NCBI GenBank assembly: GCA_020723085.1 | Contig: DYJN01000019.1 | Coordinates: 19,715 to 65,404, forward strand | DNA from: Arcobacter sp. | Lineage (GTDB): Bacteria; Acidobacteriota; Terriglobia; Bryobacterales; Bryobacteraceae | Length of the DNA stretch: 45,690 bases | Reading direction: 5' to 3' | In this document: in pieces, positions 16,789-24,819 of the stretch | How the letters are laid out: every line of letters starts with the position of its first letter | How positions within the stretch are numbered: the first letter of the stretch is position 1 | Notes under the pieces: generated by a model | The model's input: only the letters and a program-made list of their open reading frames with translations | Told to the model about the DNA's origin: nothing | Database searches by the model: none | Made by a program: the position numbers and the translations under genes

Positions 16789-18156
16789 ATGAGGAAGAAC
16801 CTTCTGGCCGCCTTTGCGGCCGCGCTGCTGATCTCTGCGTTCCTGATCTCCGCTGCGCTGGCCGAAACCGTCAACTGGACGGCGATCCGCGGCGCGCGGA
16901 TCGTGCCCGTCAACGGCCCCGTCATCGAGAAAGGCACGGTGCTCATCCGCAATGGCATCATCGCCGCCGTCGGCGCTCAGGTAGACGTGCCCGCTTCCGC
17001 ATGGATCGTCGATGGCAACGGGCTCACCGTCTACCCCGGCTTCATCGACGCCCTCAGCTCCTGGGGCCTCCCCCAGACTGCGCAGGCGCAGCCTCCATCG
17101 GCCGCTCGCGGCGCCCAGCAGCAGCCGCAGCAGCCCCAGCAGGCGCGCTCCTGGGGCCCGCTCGACCGTCCCGGCACCTTTAGCTGGGTGAAGGCCGCCG
17201 ATCTGCTGCAGCCCGCCGACCCGCGCCTCGGGCAGGCGCGCAACGCCGGCTTCACCTCCGCCGTCGTCTTCCCGCGCCAGGGCATCGTCGCCGGACACGG
17301 CGCCGTCATCAATCTCGGCGGCAGGACCGCGGGCGAGATGGTCGTGGCGCCGGACTCCGGCCTATTCCTCGCTCTCCGGCCTTCCGGCTACACGGGTTTC
17401 CCGTCCACGCCGATGGGCATCATGGCCTACTTCCGCCAGCTCTGGCTCGACGCCGAGCATTACCGCCAGGCGCTTTCGATGTACGCCGCCGATCCGGTCA
17501 ACATCCCCCGGCCCGCCTATGACAGGGCCATCGAGGGCATCCTGGGCGCCAGGCGCGTCCTGCTGCCCGCCGCCGATCCCGTGCAGCTGGAGCGCATGCT
17601 CACCCTTGCCGCCGATCTCAAGACGCCCGCCGTTCTCTATGGAGTGGTTCGCGGCTACGAGATGGCGGCGCGGTTGAAACAGGCTGGCACGCCCGTCATC
17701 CTCAACGTCCGCTGGCCCGCACGCGACCGCAACGCCGACCCCGAGGACCGGGAGAGCCTCCGCGAGCTCCGGATTCGCGACCTCGCCCCCGCTTCCCCTG
17801 CCGCCCTCTCGGAAGCCGGCGTGAAATGGGCGGTGAGTTCGGAAGGGCTCGACTCGCCGCGCGCCGTGCTCCGCGCGCTCAAGCAGTCCATCGACCGCGG
17901 CCTCAGGCGCGAAGACGCCCTCCGCGCGCTCACCCTCACCGCAGCCGAGATCTATGGCGTCGCCGCCCGGCTCGGCTCCATCGAGCGCGGCAAGATCGCC
18001 AACCTGGTCCTGGCCGACGGCGACCTGTTCGACGACAGGACGCGCGTCCGCATGGTCTTCATCGACGGCGTCCGGCGCCTGCCGGAGCCGGAGGCGCCCG
18101 CGCCCCAAGGCGCTGCGGGCCGCTCGCCCAGCATCTCGGAAGAGGAGGAGCAGTAA
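16789..18156 (+). CDS. Secreted amidohydrolase-fold protein 1, metal site degenerate
   Basis: 455 residues from the ATG at 16789, which begins a good signal peptide (MRKNLLAAFAAALLISAFLISAALA). An in-frame upstream TTG would put extra residues before the signal and is rejected. The N-terminal beta-sandwich strand pattern (IRGARIVPVNGPVIEKGTVLIRNG) and C-terminal IERGKIANLVLADGDLF are typical of metal-dependent hydrolases related to imidazolonepropionase. Where the HxH metal ligands should follow the GFID strand the sequence reads YPGFIDALSSWGL, so both histidines are missing. A Gln/Pro-rich insert (QQQPQQPQQ) lies near residue 108. It is probably catalytically altered or a structural partner of the next gene, 3 nt downstream. 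Confidence 0.85.
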   Translation: MRKNLLAAFAAALLISAFLISAALAETVNWTAIRGARIVPVNGPVIEKGTVLIRNGIIAAVGAQVDVPASAWIVDGNGLTVYPGFIDALSSWGLPQTAQAQPPSAARGAQQQPQQPQQARSWGPLDRPGTFSWVKAADLLQPADPRLGQARNAGFTSAVVFPRQGIVAGHGAVINLGGRTAGEMVVAPDSGLFLALRPSGYTGFPSTPMGIMAYFRQLWLDAEHYRQALSMYAADPVNIPRPAYDRAIEGILGARRVLLPAADPVQLERMLTLAADLKTPAVLYGVVRGYEMAARLKQAGTPVILNVRWPARDRNADPEDRESLRELRIRDLAPASPAALSEAGVKWAVSSEGLDSPRAVLRALKQSIDRGLRREDALRALTLTAAEIYGVAARLGSIERGKIANLVLADGDLFDDRTRVRMVFIDGVRRLPEPEAPAPQGAAGRSPSISEEEEQ

Positions 18157-18159
18157 CTC

Positions 18160-19518
18160 ATGCGCACGATCATTCCCGCCGCCGTCCTCACGGTTTCCGC
18201 CCTTCTGGCCGCCGACGTCACCGTCATCCGGAACGGCACCATCCACACGGTCACGAAGGGCACGTTTAAAGGCTCCATCGTCATCCTCGACGGCAAGATC
18301 GCCGACGTCGGAGAGAAGGTGATGACGCCCGCCGGCGCGCGTATCGTCGACGCCGCCGGCAAGCACATCATCCCGGGCATCATCGACGCCCACACGCACA
18401 TCGCTCTCGATTCCATCAACGAATCGAGCGTCAGCGTGAGCTCGATGGTCGACGTCACGGAGATGCTCAACCCCGAGTCCATCTCCATCTACCAGGCCCT
18501 CGCGGGCGGCGTCACTGTCTGCAACTCGATGCATGGCAGCGCCAATTCCATCGGCGGGCGCAACGTCGTCTTCAAGCTGCGCTGGGGCGCCGATGCGCGC
18601 GGCCTCGTCTTCGACAAGGCGATGCCCAGCATCAAGATGGCCCTCGGCGAGAATCCCAAGCGCCAGGGCTCGCCTCAGGGCCTGCAAATCCCCGGCCTCG
18701 CTTCGCCCCAGAACCTCCGCTACCCGGGCACCCGCATGGGCGTCGAGGACGTGATCCGCGGCGCCTTCACCCGCGCCCGCGCCTATCAGCGCGAATGGAA
18801 GGATTACGAGACCCGGAAAGCCCGCGGCGAAAAGCTCCTCCCTCCGCGCCGCGACCTCGAGCTCGAGCCGCTCGTCGAAGTCCTCGAAGGCAAGCGCCTC
18901 ATCCACGCCCACTGCTACCGCGCCGACGAGATCCTCATGCTGATCCGCGTCTTCGACGACTTCAACATCCGCGGCGTCACCTTCGAGCACGCGCTCGAGG
19001 GCTACAAGGTGGCCAGGGAGATCGCCGCGCGCGGCCACGCCGCCTCCACGTTCTCCGACTGGTGGAGCTACAAGGTGGAAGCCTACGACGCCATCCCCTA
19101 CAACGCCGCCATCATGCACCGCAACGGCGTGCTCGTCAGCCTGAACTCGGACGATGCCGGCGGCGCCGAACTCATGCGCCGCCTCAACACGGAAGCCGCC
19201 AAGGTGATCAAGTACGGCGGACTCAGCGAGGACGAAGCCCTTGCCATGATCACCATCAATCCCGCCAAACAATTGCGCATCGACCGCTGGGTCGGTTCCA
19301 TCGAGACCGGCAAGGACGCTGACCTCGTCATATACGACAAGCACCCGCTCTCCATCTACTCCAAGGTCGAAAAGGTCTTCATCGACGGCCGGCAATATTT
19401 CGACCGCGACGAAGACATGAGCCGCCGCCCCAAGATCGAATCCGAAAAAGAAGGGCTGCGCAAGAAAGTCCTCGAGCAGCAGAAACAGGCTGCACCGCAG
19501 AACAGGAGGCCCTCATGA
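18160..19518 (+). CDS. Secreted amidohydrolase 2, intact metal site
   Basis: 452 residues with a signal peptide (first about 18 residues, cleaved near ALLAADV). IIDAHTHI gives His78 and His80, the HxH metal ligands. IHAHCY, FEHALEG and LNSDDAGG supply the later His, His and Asp positions expected for imidazolonepropionase/dipeptidase-like amidohydrolases. The C-terminal IDRWVGSIETGKDADLVIYD strand is also typical. Substrate unknown; exported family members often hydrolyse cyclic amides or dipeptides. It is the only member of the triplet with a complete metal site. It overlaps the next gene by 4 nt (ATGA at 19515). Confidence 0.9.
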   Translation: MRTIIPAAVLTVSALLAADVTVIRNGTIHTVTKGTFKGSIVILDGKIADVGEKVMTPAGARIVDAAGKHIIPGIIDAHTHIALDSINESSVSVSSMVDVTEMLNPESISIYQALAGGVTVCNSMHGSANSIGGRNVVFKLRWGADARGLVFDKAMPSIKMALGENPKRQGSPQGLQIPGLASPQNLRYPGTRMGVEDVIRGAFTRARAYQREWKDYETRKARGEKLLPPRRDLELEPLVEVLEGKRLIHAHCYRADEILMLIRVFDDFNIRGVTFEHALEGYKVAREIAARGHAASTFSDWWSYKVEAYDAIPYNAAIMHRNGVLVSLNSDDAGGAELMRRLNTEAAKVIKYGGLSEDEALAMITINPAKQLRIDRWVGSIETGKDADLVIYDKHPLSIYSKVEKVFIDGRQYFDRDEDMSRRPKIESEKEGLRKKVLEQQKQAAPQNRRPS

Positions 19519-20837
19519 AAACCGCTCGTTTCACCTGCCTCGCCGCACTGGCCGTCACCGTCTTCGCGGCGGAGAACAATTCCTTCCTGCTGCGCAACGC
19601 CACTGTGCATCCGGTCAGCGGAGCCGCCATCGAAAACGCCTCCGTCCTCGTCGTGGACGGCAGGATCGCCGGCGTGGGGCCGAAAATCGCGCCGAAGGGC
19701 AAGATCAAAGTCATCGAGGGCCGCGGCCTCCACGTCTACCCCGGCATGATCGACTCCGGCTCGCCCATCGGCCTGGCCGAAATCGCCAGCGTCCGCGAAA
19801 CGGTGGACGCGGGCGAGATCGGCGACTTCAACCCGCAGTTGCGCGCCCTGATCGCCGTCAATCCGTCGAGCGAGCACATCCCCGTCGTGCGCGCCAATGG
19901 CATCACTTCCGTGCTCGTCACTCCCGGCTCGACCGGCGGCGGCCGCGGCGCGGCGGCAGGCAGCCTCATCGCCGGCCAGGCCTCGCTCGTCCATCTCGAC
20001 GGCTGGACCTGGGAGGAGATGGAGATCCGGCGCGCCGCGGCCATGCAGTTGGCCTGGCCGGTCATCCGGATGCCGCGCGGCCGCGGAGCTGGCATTGAAG
20101 CCCTGCTCCCGGGTCTCGCCGCCCGGCGCGCCACCTTCGCCGAAGCGCGCCGCAGCCAGCAGCAGCAGGTGCAGAAGATCCAGGACTTCTTCGATGCCGC
20201 GCGCCGCTACCAGACGGCGAAAGCCGCCGGCGAATCCATCCAGCCCGACCTGCGCTACGAAGCGATGATCCCCGTCCTCGAAGGCAAGCTGCCCCTGATG
20301 ATCACCGCCGTCCGTGAGCGCGAGATCCGCGAGGCGCTCGCATTTGCCGCCCGCGAGCGGCTGAAGATCGTGCTGGCAGGCGTGCGCCGCCCCGGCAAGA
20401 CGCTCGAAGAGATCGCCAAACGCAACATCCCCGTCGTCCTCGGCACCACTTTCGTGACGCCGCTCGAGGAGGATGATCCCTACGACGAGCCGTTCACCCT
20501 GCCCGCGCACCTCCACAAGGCGGGCGTCAAGTTCGCATTCGCCAGCTTCGGCGTCCAGTTCGCGCGCAACCTCCCTTACCAGGCGGCGCAGGCGGTGCCC
20601 TTTGGGCTCCCCTACGACGAAGCGCTGAAATCCGTCACTCTGAATCCCGCCCAGATCTGGGGCATTGACGCCGAGTACGGCTCCATCGAGAAAGGCAAGT
20701 TCGCCGACCTCATCGTCACCGACGGCGATCCGCTCGAGATCCGCACCCAGGTGAAGATGATGTTCATCAAGGGCGTGCCCGTGGACCTCGAATCCAGGCA
20801 CACGCGGCTGTACAAGCGCTATTCCGCGCGCCCCTGA
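19515..20837 (+). CDS. Secreted amidohydrolase-fold protein 3, metal site degenerate
   Basis: 440 residues with a signal peptide (MKTARFTCLAALAVTVFAAE). The amidohydrolase composite beta-domain is clear at both ends (ATVHPVSGAAIENASVLVVDGRIAGVG; IEKGKFADLIVTDGDPL). The HxH position reads YPGMIDSGSPIGL, so both metal-binding histidines are absent, as in protein 1. A Gln-rich stretch (RRSQQQQVQKIQDFF) lies near residue 215. Overlapping reading frames with gene 2 suggest tight co-translation. A shared complex or a binding role is inference. The stop is 10 bp from the end of the convergent epimerase gene. Confidence 0.85.
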   Translation: MKTARFTCLAALAVTVFAAENNSFLLRNATVHPVSGAAIENASVLVVDGRIAGVGPKIAPKGKIKVIEGRGLHVYPGMIDSGSPIGLAEIASVRETVDAGEIGDFNPQLRALIAVNPSSEHIPVVRANGITSVLVTPGSTGGGRGAAAGSLIAGQASLVHLDGWTWEEMEIRRAAAMQLAWPVIRMPRGRGAGIEALLPGLAARRATFAEARRSQQQQVQKIQDFFDAARRYQTAKAAGESIQPDLRYEAMIPVLEGKLPLMITAVREREIREALAFAARERLKIVLAGVRRPGKTLEEIAKRNIPVVLGTTFVTPLEEDDPYDEPFTLPAHLHKAGVKFAFASFGVQFARNLPYQAAQAVPFGLPYDEALKSVTLNPAQIWGIDAEYGSIEKGKFADLIVTDGDPLEIRTQVKMMFIKGVPVDLESRHTRLYKRYSARP

Positions 20838-20847
20838 GCCGCCCCTC

Positions 20848-21717
20848 TCACACCGCCGAAGCCGCCGCGCCCATCGCCCGCGCGGCGGCGTCCCTCAGAA
20901 ATGCGAGTCCTTCCCGCGCCAGCGTCTCCGCGTCCGGCGCCAGGTCCCGCCAGATGCACGCCGCCGCCGCGATCTCCGGCACGCACGAGCCGAAACTCTC
21001 GATCACGCACCAGCCGTCGTAGCCCGCCTCGCGCAGCGCCCCGAAGACCTCGTCCCACGCCACATGGCCCGTGCCCGGCACGCCGCGGTCGTTCTCGCAA
21101 ACATGCACGTGCGCCAGGTGCGGGCCAATCGTGGCGACGGCGTCCCCCAGCCGCTTCTCTTCGATGTTGGCGTGGAAGGTGTCGAACAGCACGCCGACAT
21201 AAGGATCATGCACCGCCTCGCAGAAACGCCGCGCATCTGCGGCTGTCGTCATCAGATACGTTTCGAACCGGTTCAGCGGCTCCAGCGCCAGCGTCACATC
21301 ATGCTCGCGAAGCCAGCCCGTCAGCGAAGCGATCCCTTCCACGCCCCGCTTCCATTCCTCCTCCGTCGCCCGCCGCCCCGTGAGCCCGCCCACCGGCGCC
21401 AGATATGGCCCCACCAGAAGCGTGCTGCCCAGTTCGGCGGCTGTCTCCACGGCGCGCCGGATGAAGTCCGCCGCCTCCCGCCGGACTCCCGCATCTTCGC
21501 TCACTAGGCTCAGCCCGCCGGTCAGCGCCGAACACAACACCGGCTCCAGCCCTGCGCTCCGCACCGCCTCGCGCAGCAGACGCGCCGGAAAGCCGTCGAA
21601 GGAGAAGCGCGCGATTTCAATCCCGTCGAAACCCCACTCCCGCACCCGCTCGAGCAGAGGCGCATCCTCCGGACCAAAGGCGGAGGTCCAGAGAAGAGTG
21701 TTCACGCCGAACTTCAT
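20848..21717 (-). CDS. Sugar-phosphate isomerase/epimerase family protein (tagatose/psicose 3-epimerase-like)
   Basis: 289 residues, xylose-isomerase-like TIM barrel. Metal ligands of ketose 3-epimerases are recognisable: Glu in LALEPLNRFET, Asp in VLFDTFHANIEE, His in HVHVCENDR and Glu in VIESF. GVPGTGHVAWDEVFGALREAGYDGW is the usual C-terminal stretch. These motifs are closest to D-tagatose/D-psicose 3-epimerases, which move the hydroxyl at C3 of free ketoses; inositol or hydroxypyruvate isomerases are possible alternatives. It stands alone on the minus strand, convergent with the amidohydrolases. Confidence 0.85.
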   Translation of the reverse strand: MKFGVNTLLWTSAFGPEDAPLLERVREWGFDGIEIARFSFDGFPARLLREAVRSAGLEPVLCSALTGGLSLVSEDAGVRREAADFIRRAVETAAELGSTLLVGPYLAPVGGLTGRRATEEEWKRGVEGIASLTGWLREHDVTLALEPLNRFETYLMTTAADARRFCEAVHDPYVGVLFDTFHANIEEKRLGDAVATIGPHLAHVHVCENDRGVPGTGHVAWDEVFGALREAGYDGWCVIESFGSCVPEIAAAACIWRDLAPDAETLAREGLAFLRDAAARAMGAAASAV

Positions 21718-21927
21718 CGCTTGCGCTCCTCGTGCGCCGCCGCCCCTTCACATACACATTCGCCCCCCGGCACAGAAAGGAACTCTCCCCTGCGCCGTTC
21801 CCGGCTGCATGGCGCCGCGCCACCCTGATTCTTCATGTCCCGGCGCGCCTCAGACGGCGCCCGGCGGCTGCCTGCCGTTACACGCGAAGGTCAGGAGCCG
21901 GTACGGGAGTCCTCGGAATGCCCGTCG

Positions 21928-22074
21928 CTATTCGAGCAGCCGGACTCCAGCGTACAAGCCGGCGAACAACAATATTGAGACGACTCCCACGAGCACCCAC
22001 TTCAGCCACTTCTCCCGCGGCGTCGTGGTCTCCATCTCGTCGTGCTTCATCTGGTCGTCGAGAGTCTCGAACAT
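21928..22074 (-). CDS. Small single-pass membrane protein, 48 residues
   Basis: A short open frame from ATG 22074 to TAG at 21928-21930, preceded by GGGAGG 6 nt upstream of the start. The first 20 residues are polar and acidic (FETLDDQMKHDEMETTT), then PREKWLKW and one hydrophobic span of about 17 residues (VLVGVVSILLFAGLYAG) ending in VRLLE. The strong ribosome site, the clean topology and a matching gap between neighbours argue that it is a real gene. I recognise no family. The region 21718-21927 downstream of it holds nothing I can identify. Confidence 0.65.
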   Translation of the reverse strand: MFETLDDQMKHDEMETTTPREKWLKWVLVGVVSILLFAGLYAGVRLLE

Positions 22075-22248
22075 TCTGGACCTCCCGTCGCAAAAGATTC
22101 AACCGGACAATAACGCCATAGGATTCCGAGCAGCCTTATTCTAGCGCCGAAGAATTCCGGCGGGAAGCCTTTTCTTGCCCTCCAGACGGAATTTCTTCCC
22201 GCTGCGCCCCCCGCCTCCGCCCCTGCCGGCCCGTGGCAAGATGGCTTC

Positions 22249-22551
22249 ATGGCGTGGACGCCCGTCCTCCGGGAAGAGGAACTGCCTGAAGGCGCCATGG
22301 CCCCGGCGCAGGCCGGCTGGCGCCGCATCGTTCTGTGCCGCCACCGCGGCGCCGTGCATGCCTACGAAGACCGCTGCCCGCACGCCGGCGGCCCCGTGTC
22401 GCAGGGCAATTTCACGGAAGGGCGCCTGATCTGCCCCTGGCACGCCTGGGAGTTTCTCTGCGATACCGGCGCCTGGGACTCGAACCCCGCCGTCGCTTTG
22501 CGCCGCCTCCCGGTCAGAATCCGCCTGGGCCGGATCTGGGTCGATGCCTGA
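22249..22551 (+). CDS. Rieske [2Fe-2S] domain protein
   Basis: A 100-residue single-domain protein. Cys43-Pro-His45 (CPHAG) and Cys62-Pro-Trp-His65 (CPWHAW) are the two Cys and two His ligands of a Rieske cluster, spaced as in small ferredoxin-like and NirD-like proteins. It lacks a signal peptide, so it is a cytoplasmic electron carrier; the partner is unknown. It overlaps mutM by 8 nt, which implies co-transcription. Confidence 0.9.
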   Translation: MAWTPVLREEELPEGAMAPAQAGWRRIVLCRHRGAVHAYEDRCPHAGGPVSQGNFTEGRLICPWHAWEFLCDTGAWDSNPAVALRRLPVRIRLGRIWVDA

Positions 22552-23335
22552 ACTGCCCGAAGCCGAGTGCATCGTCCGCTCCCTCCGCCCCTGCCTGGAG
22601 GGCAGCCGCATCACCCGCGTGCGCTTCCTCTCGCCTTCGGCCGCCGCCGGCAGCCCGGACCGGATTTGCCGCTTTCTCGCCGGCCGCCGCATCGGCGCCG
22701 CCTCCCGCCGCGGCAAGTTCATCCTCCTGGCGCTGGACACAGGCTTCTGCGCCGTCCACCTCCGCATGACCGGCCGGCTGCTGTGGCAGGGCGTTCAGGG
22801 GCCCCATACGAGAGCGGTCTTCGAACTCGACCGCGGCCGTCTCCTGCTCGACGACATCCGCCGGTTCGCGCGTGTCTACTCCGGCCATGCCCTGCCCGAA
22901 CCCGTGGCGCGCCTGGGTCCCGAACCGTTCGATCTGACGCCCGAGGAGTTCCGCCACAGGCTGCGCTCCCGCCGCGGCCGCATCAAGCCGCTGCTGCTCG
23001 ACCAGCGTTTCCTCGCCGGGCTCGGCAACATCTACGCCGATGAAGCCCTCCACCGCGCCCGCATCCACCCGCTCCAGCCCGCGGCGCGCCTTTCGGACAA
23101 GCGCGCCGAGTCCCTGCGCGCGGCCATCGTGACAGTGCTCCAGGAAGCCATCTCGGCGGGCGGCTCCTCAATTTCGGATTATGTGGACGCCGCCGGGCGC
23201 AAGGGCGCCTTCCAGCTCCAGCACCGCGTCTATGGCAAACAAGGCCAGCCCTGCCCGGTGTGCGGCGCCACGGTGCGCCGCATCGTCGTCGCCCAGCGCG
23301 GCGCCCACTTCTGCCCGCGCTGCCAGCGCCTCTAG
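22544..23335 (+). CDS. mutM: Formamidopyrimidine-DNA glycosylase
   Basis: 263 residues. PELPEAE at the N-terminus gives the catalytic Pro2 and Glu3 (the family norm is PELPEVE). Lys58 in RRGKFILL is the conserved beta-hairpin lysine. The helix-two-turn-helix region reads RFLAGLGNIYADE. The C-terminal zinc finger is CPVC...CPRC (QPCPVCGATVRR and HFCPRCQRL). It removes 8-oxoguanine and other oxidised purines from DNA and nicks the strand. The overlap with the Rieske gene is unusual. Its stop codon overlaps that of the convergent CBS gene. Confidence 0.96.
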   Translation: MPELPEAECIVRSLRPCLEGSRITRVRFLSPSAAAGSPDRICRFLAGRRIGAASRRGKFILLALDTGFCAVHLRMTGRLLWQGVQGPHTRAVFELDRGRLLLDDIRRFARVYSGHALPEPVARLGPEPFDLTPEEFRHRLRSRRGRIKPLLLDQRFLAGLGNIYADEALHRARIHPLQPAARLSDKRAESLRAAIVTVLQEAISAGGSSISDYVDAAGRKGAFQLQHRVYGKQGQPCPVCGATVRRIVVAQRGAHFCPRCQRL

Positions 23336-23775
23336 TAGCTCCCCGTGATGTAGTTCGTCAGGTAGGCGATGGTCTCCTCCTGCTCGGAGATGATCGCCTT
23401 CACCAGATCCCCGATCGACACCACGCCCACCACCTGTCCGCCGCTCACCAGCGGCAGGTGCCGGATGCGGCGGTCCGTCATCAGGCGCATCCCTTCCCCC
23501 ACCGTGATGTCCGGCGAGGCGGTCACCACGTCGGAGGACATGATCTCTTCCACCAGCGCCTCGCGCGATGACCGCCCCTTCAGGATCACCTTGCGCGTGT
23601 AGTCGCGCTCGCTGACGATCCCAACCAGCCGGCTGCCGTCCATCACCAGCAGCGCGCCCACGCCTTTATCCGCCATCTCCGCGATGGCATCGTACACGGT
23701 TGCCTTCGGATGGATCGAGTGCACCGCGCTCCCCTTGGCTTCGAGAATCGCTCGGATCTTCGTCGTCGGCGTCAT
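23332..23775 (-). CDS. CBS-domain protein, likely regulatory partner of the 2-oxoacid oxidoreductase
   Basis: 147 residues made of two CBS motifs (about 15-70 and 80-137), including VGIVSERDYTRKVILKGRSS and RIRHLPLVSGGQVVGVVSIGDLVKAII. Paired CBS motifs bind adenine nucleotides such as AMP or ATP, sometimes NADH. The start codon lies 3 nt after the stop of the oxidoreductase beta gene, so it is the third gene of that operon. A role in sensing cell energy state for this enzyme is inference from position. Confidence 0.92.
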   Translation of the reverse strand: MTPTTKIRAILEAKGSAVHSIHPKATVYDAIAEMADKGVGALLVMDGSRLVGIVSERDYTRKVILKGRSSREALVEEIMSSDVVTASPDITVGEGMRLMTDRRIRHLPLVSGGQVVGVVSIGDLVKAIISEQEETIAYLTNYITGSY

Positions 23776-23778
23776 GGC

Positions 23779-24819
23779 TCAGCGGAACTCCTCGTTGATC
23801 ATTTCAAGCGCTTCGCGCGGCGGCCGCACCCGCCCTTCGGGCAGCAGGGCGAGCGGCTCGTCGCACAGGTTGAGAATCTCTGTGAACGCCGGGCGGCTCG
23901 TGTCCAGGTAGATGATCCCGGTGAGAACTTCGCCCCGCCGGGCTGACTCGTGAACCACTTCCAGCGCATGGATCCGGTTCGAGGGGTCGTAGTCGCGCTC
24001 CAGCTTGTGCAGCAGCAGCTTCGAGCCGTCGTGCAGCTCCACCAGGCGCGATTCCCCCTCTTCGTAATCGACGTCCACTTCCGCGAATGACGGAATGAAG
24101 TCCACCTCGTGCAGCGGCTCGTCGTGGTCCTTCATGTACGCGTAAGATTTCGTCGACCCTATATGGTCGTTGAACGTGACGCAGGGGCTGATCACATCGA
24201 TCACCGCCAGCCCCCTGTGCACAATGGCTGCCTTCAGGATTGCCGAAAGCTGCCGCTTGTCGCCGGAGAACGAACGCGCCACGAACGTCGCGCCCAGTTC
24301 AATGCCCAGCAGGCACAGATCCACGGCGTGCAACAGGTTCACGGCGCCCGTCTTGAGCTTCGCTCCCAGATCCGCCGTGGCGGAAAACTGCCCCTTGGTG
24401 AGCCCGTAGACGCCGTTGTTCTCCACGATGTAGACCAGCGGCACGTTCCGCCGCAACATGTGCACGTAGTGCCCCATGCCGATCGACGCCGTGTCCCCGT
24501 CGCCGCTCACCACCACGGCGCGGAGCGTGTGATTGGCCAGCAGCGTGCCCGTCGCCGTCGTGGGCGCGCGCCCGTGCACGGCATTGAATCCGTGCGCCTG
24601 CTGCAGGAAATACGCGGGCGTCTTCGACGAGCAGCCGATCCCGGACAGCTTGGCCACCGTCCACGGCTCGATGCCCAGCTCCCAGAAGGCTTCAATCAGC
24701 CGCTCGGTGATCGCGTTGTGCCCGCAGCCCGCGCACAGCGTCGTCTTGCTGCCTTTGTAAGGCAGCACATCGAGACCGATTCGGTTCACTTTGGGCGGTG
24801 TCGCCGGCGCCGAGCTCAT
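23779..24819 (-). CDS. korB: 2-oxoacid:ferredoxin oxidoreductase, beta subunit
   Basis: 346 residues from the ATG at 24819, which overlaps the alpha-subunit stop by 4 nt; the longer open frame upstream in this phase is a shadow of the alpha gene. It is the thiamine-diphosphate and [4Fe-4S] subunit. SGDGDTASIG (GDGD at 106-109) and ENNGVYGLT are the ThDP/Mg site. Cys29, Cys32, Cys63 and Cys213 (LCAGCGH, GIGCSSK, SPCVTFND) are the likely cluster ligands. With the alpha subunit it converts a 2-oxoacid and CoA to acyl-CoA, CO2 and reduced ferredoxin. 2-Oxoglutarate is the likely substrate, but the sequence does not exclude others. Confidence 0.93.
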   Translation of the reverse strand: MSSAPATPPKVNRIGLDVLPYKGSKTTLCAGCGHNAITERLIEAFWELGIEPWTVAKLSGIGCSSKTPAYFLQQAHGFNAVHGRAPTTATGTLLANHTLRAVVVSGDGDTASIGMGHYVHMLRRNVPLVYIVENNGVYGLTKGQFSATADLGAKLKTGAVNLLHAVDLCLLGIELGATFVARSFSGDKRQLSAILKAAIVHRGLAVIDVISPCVTFNDHIGSTKSYAYMKDHDEPLHEVDFIPSFAEVDVDYEEGESRLVELHDGSKLLLHKLERDYDPSNRIHALEVVHESARRGEVLTGIIYLDTSRPAFTEILNLCDEPLALLPEGRVRPPREALEMINEEFR

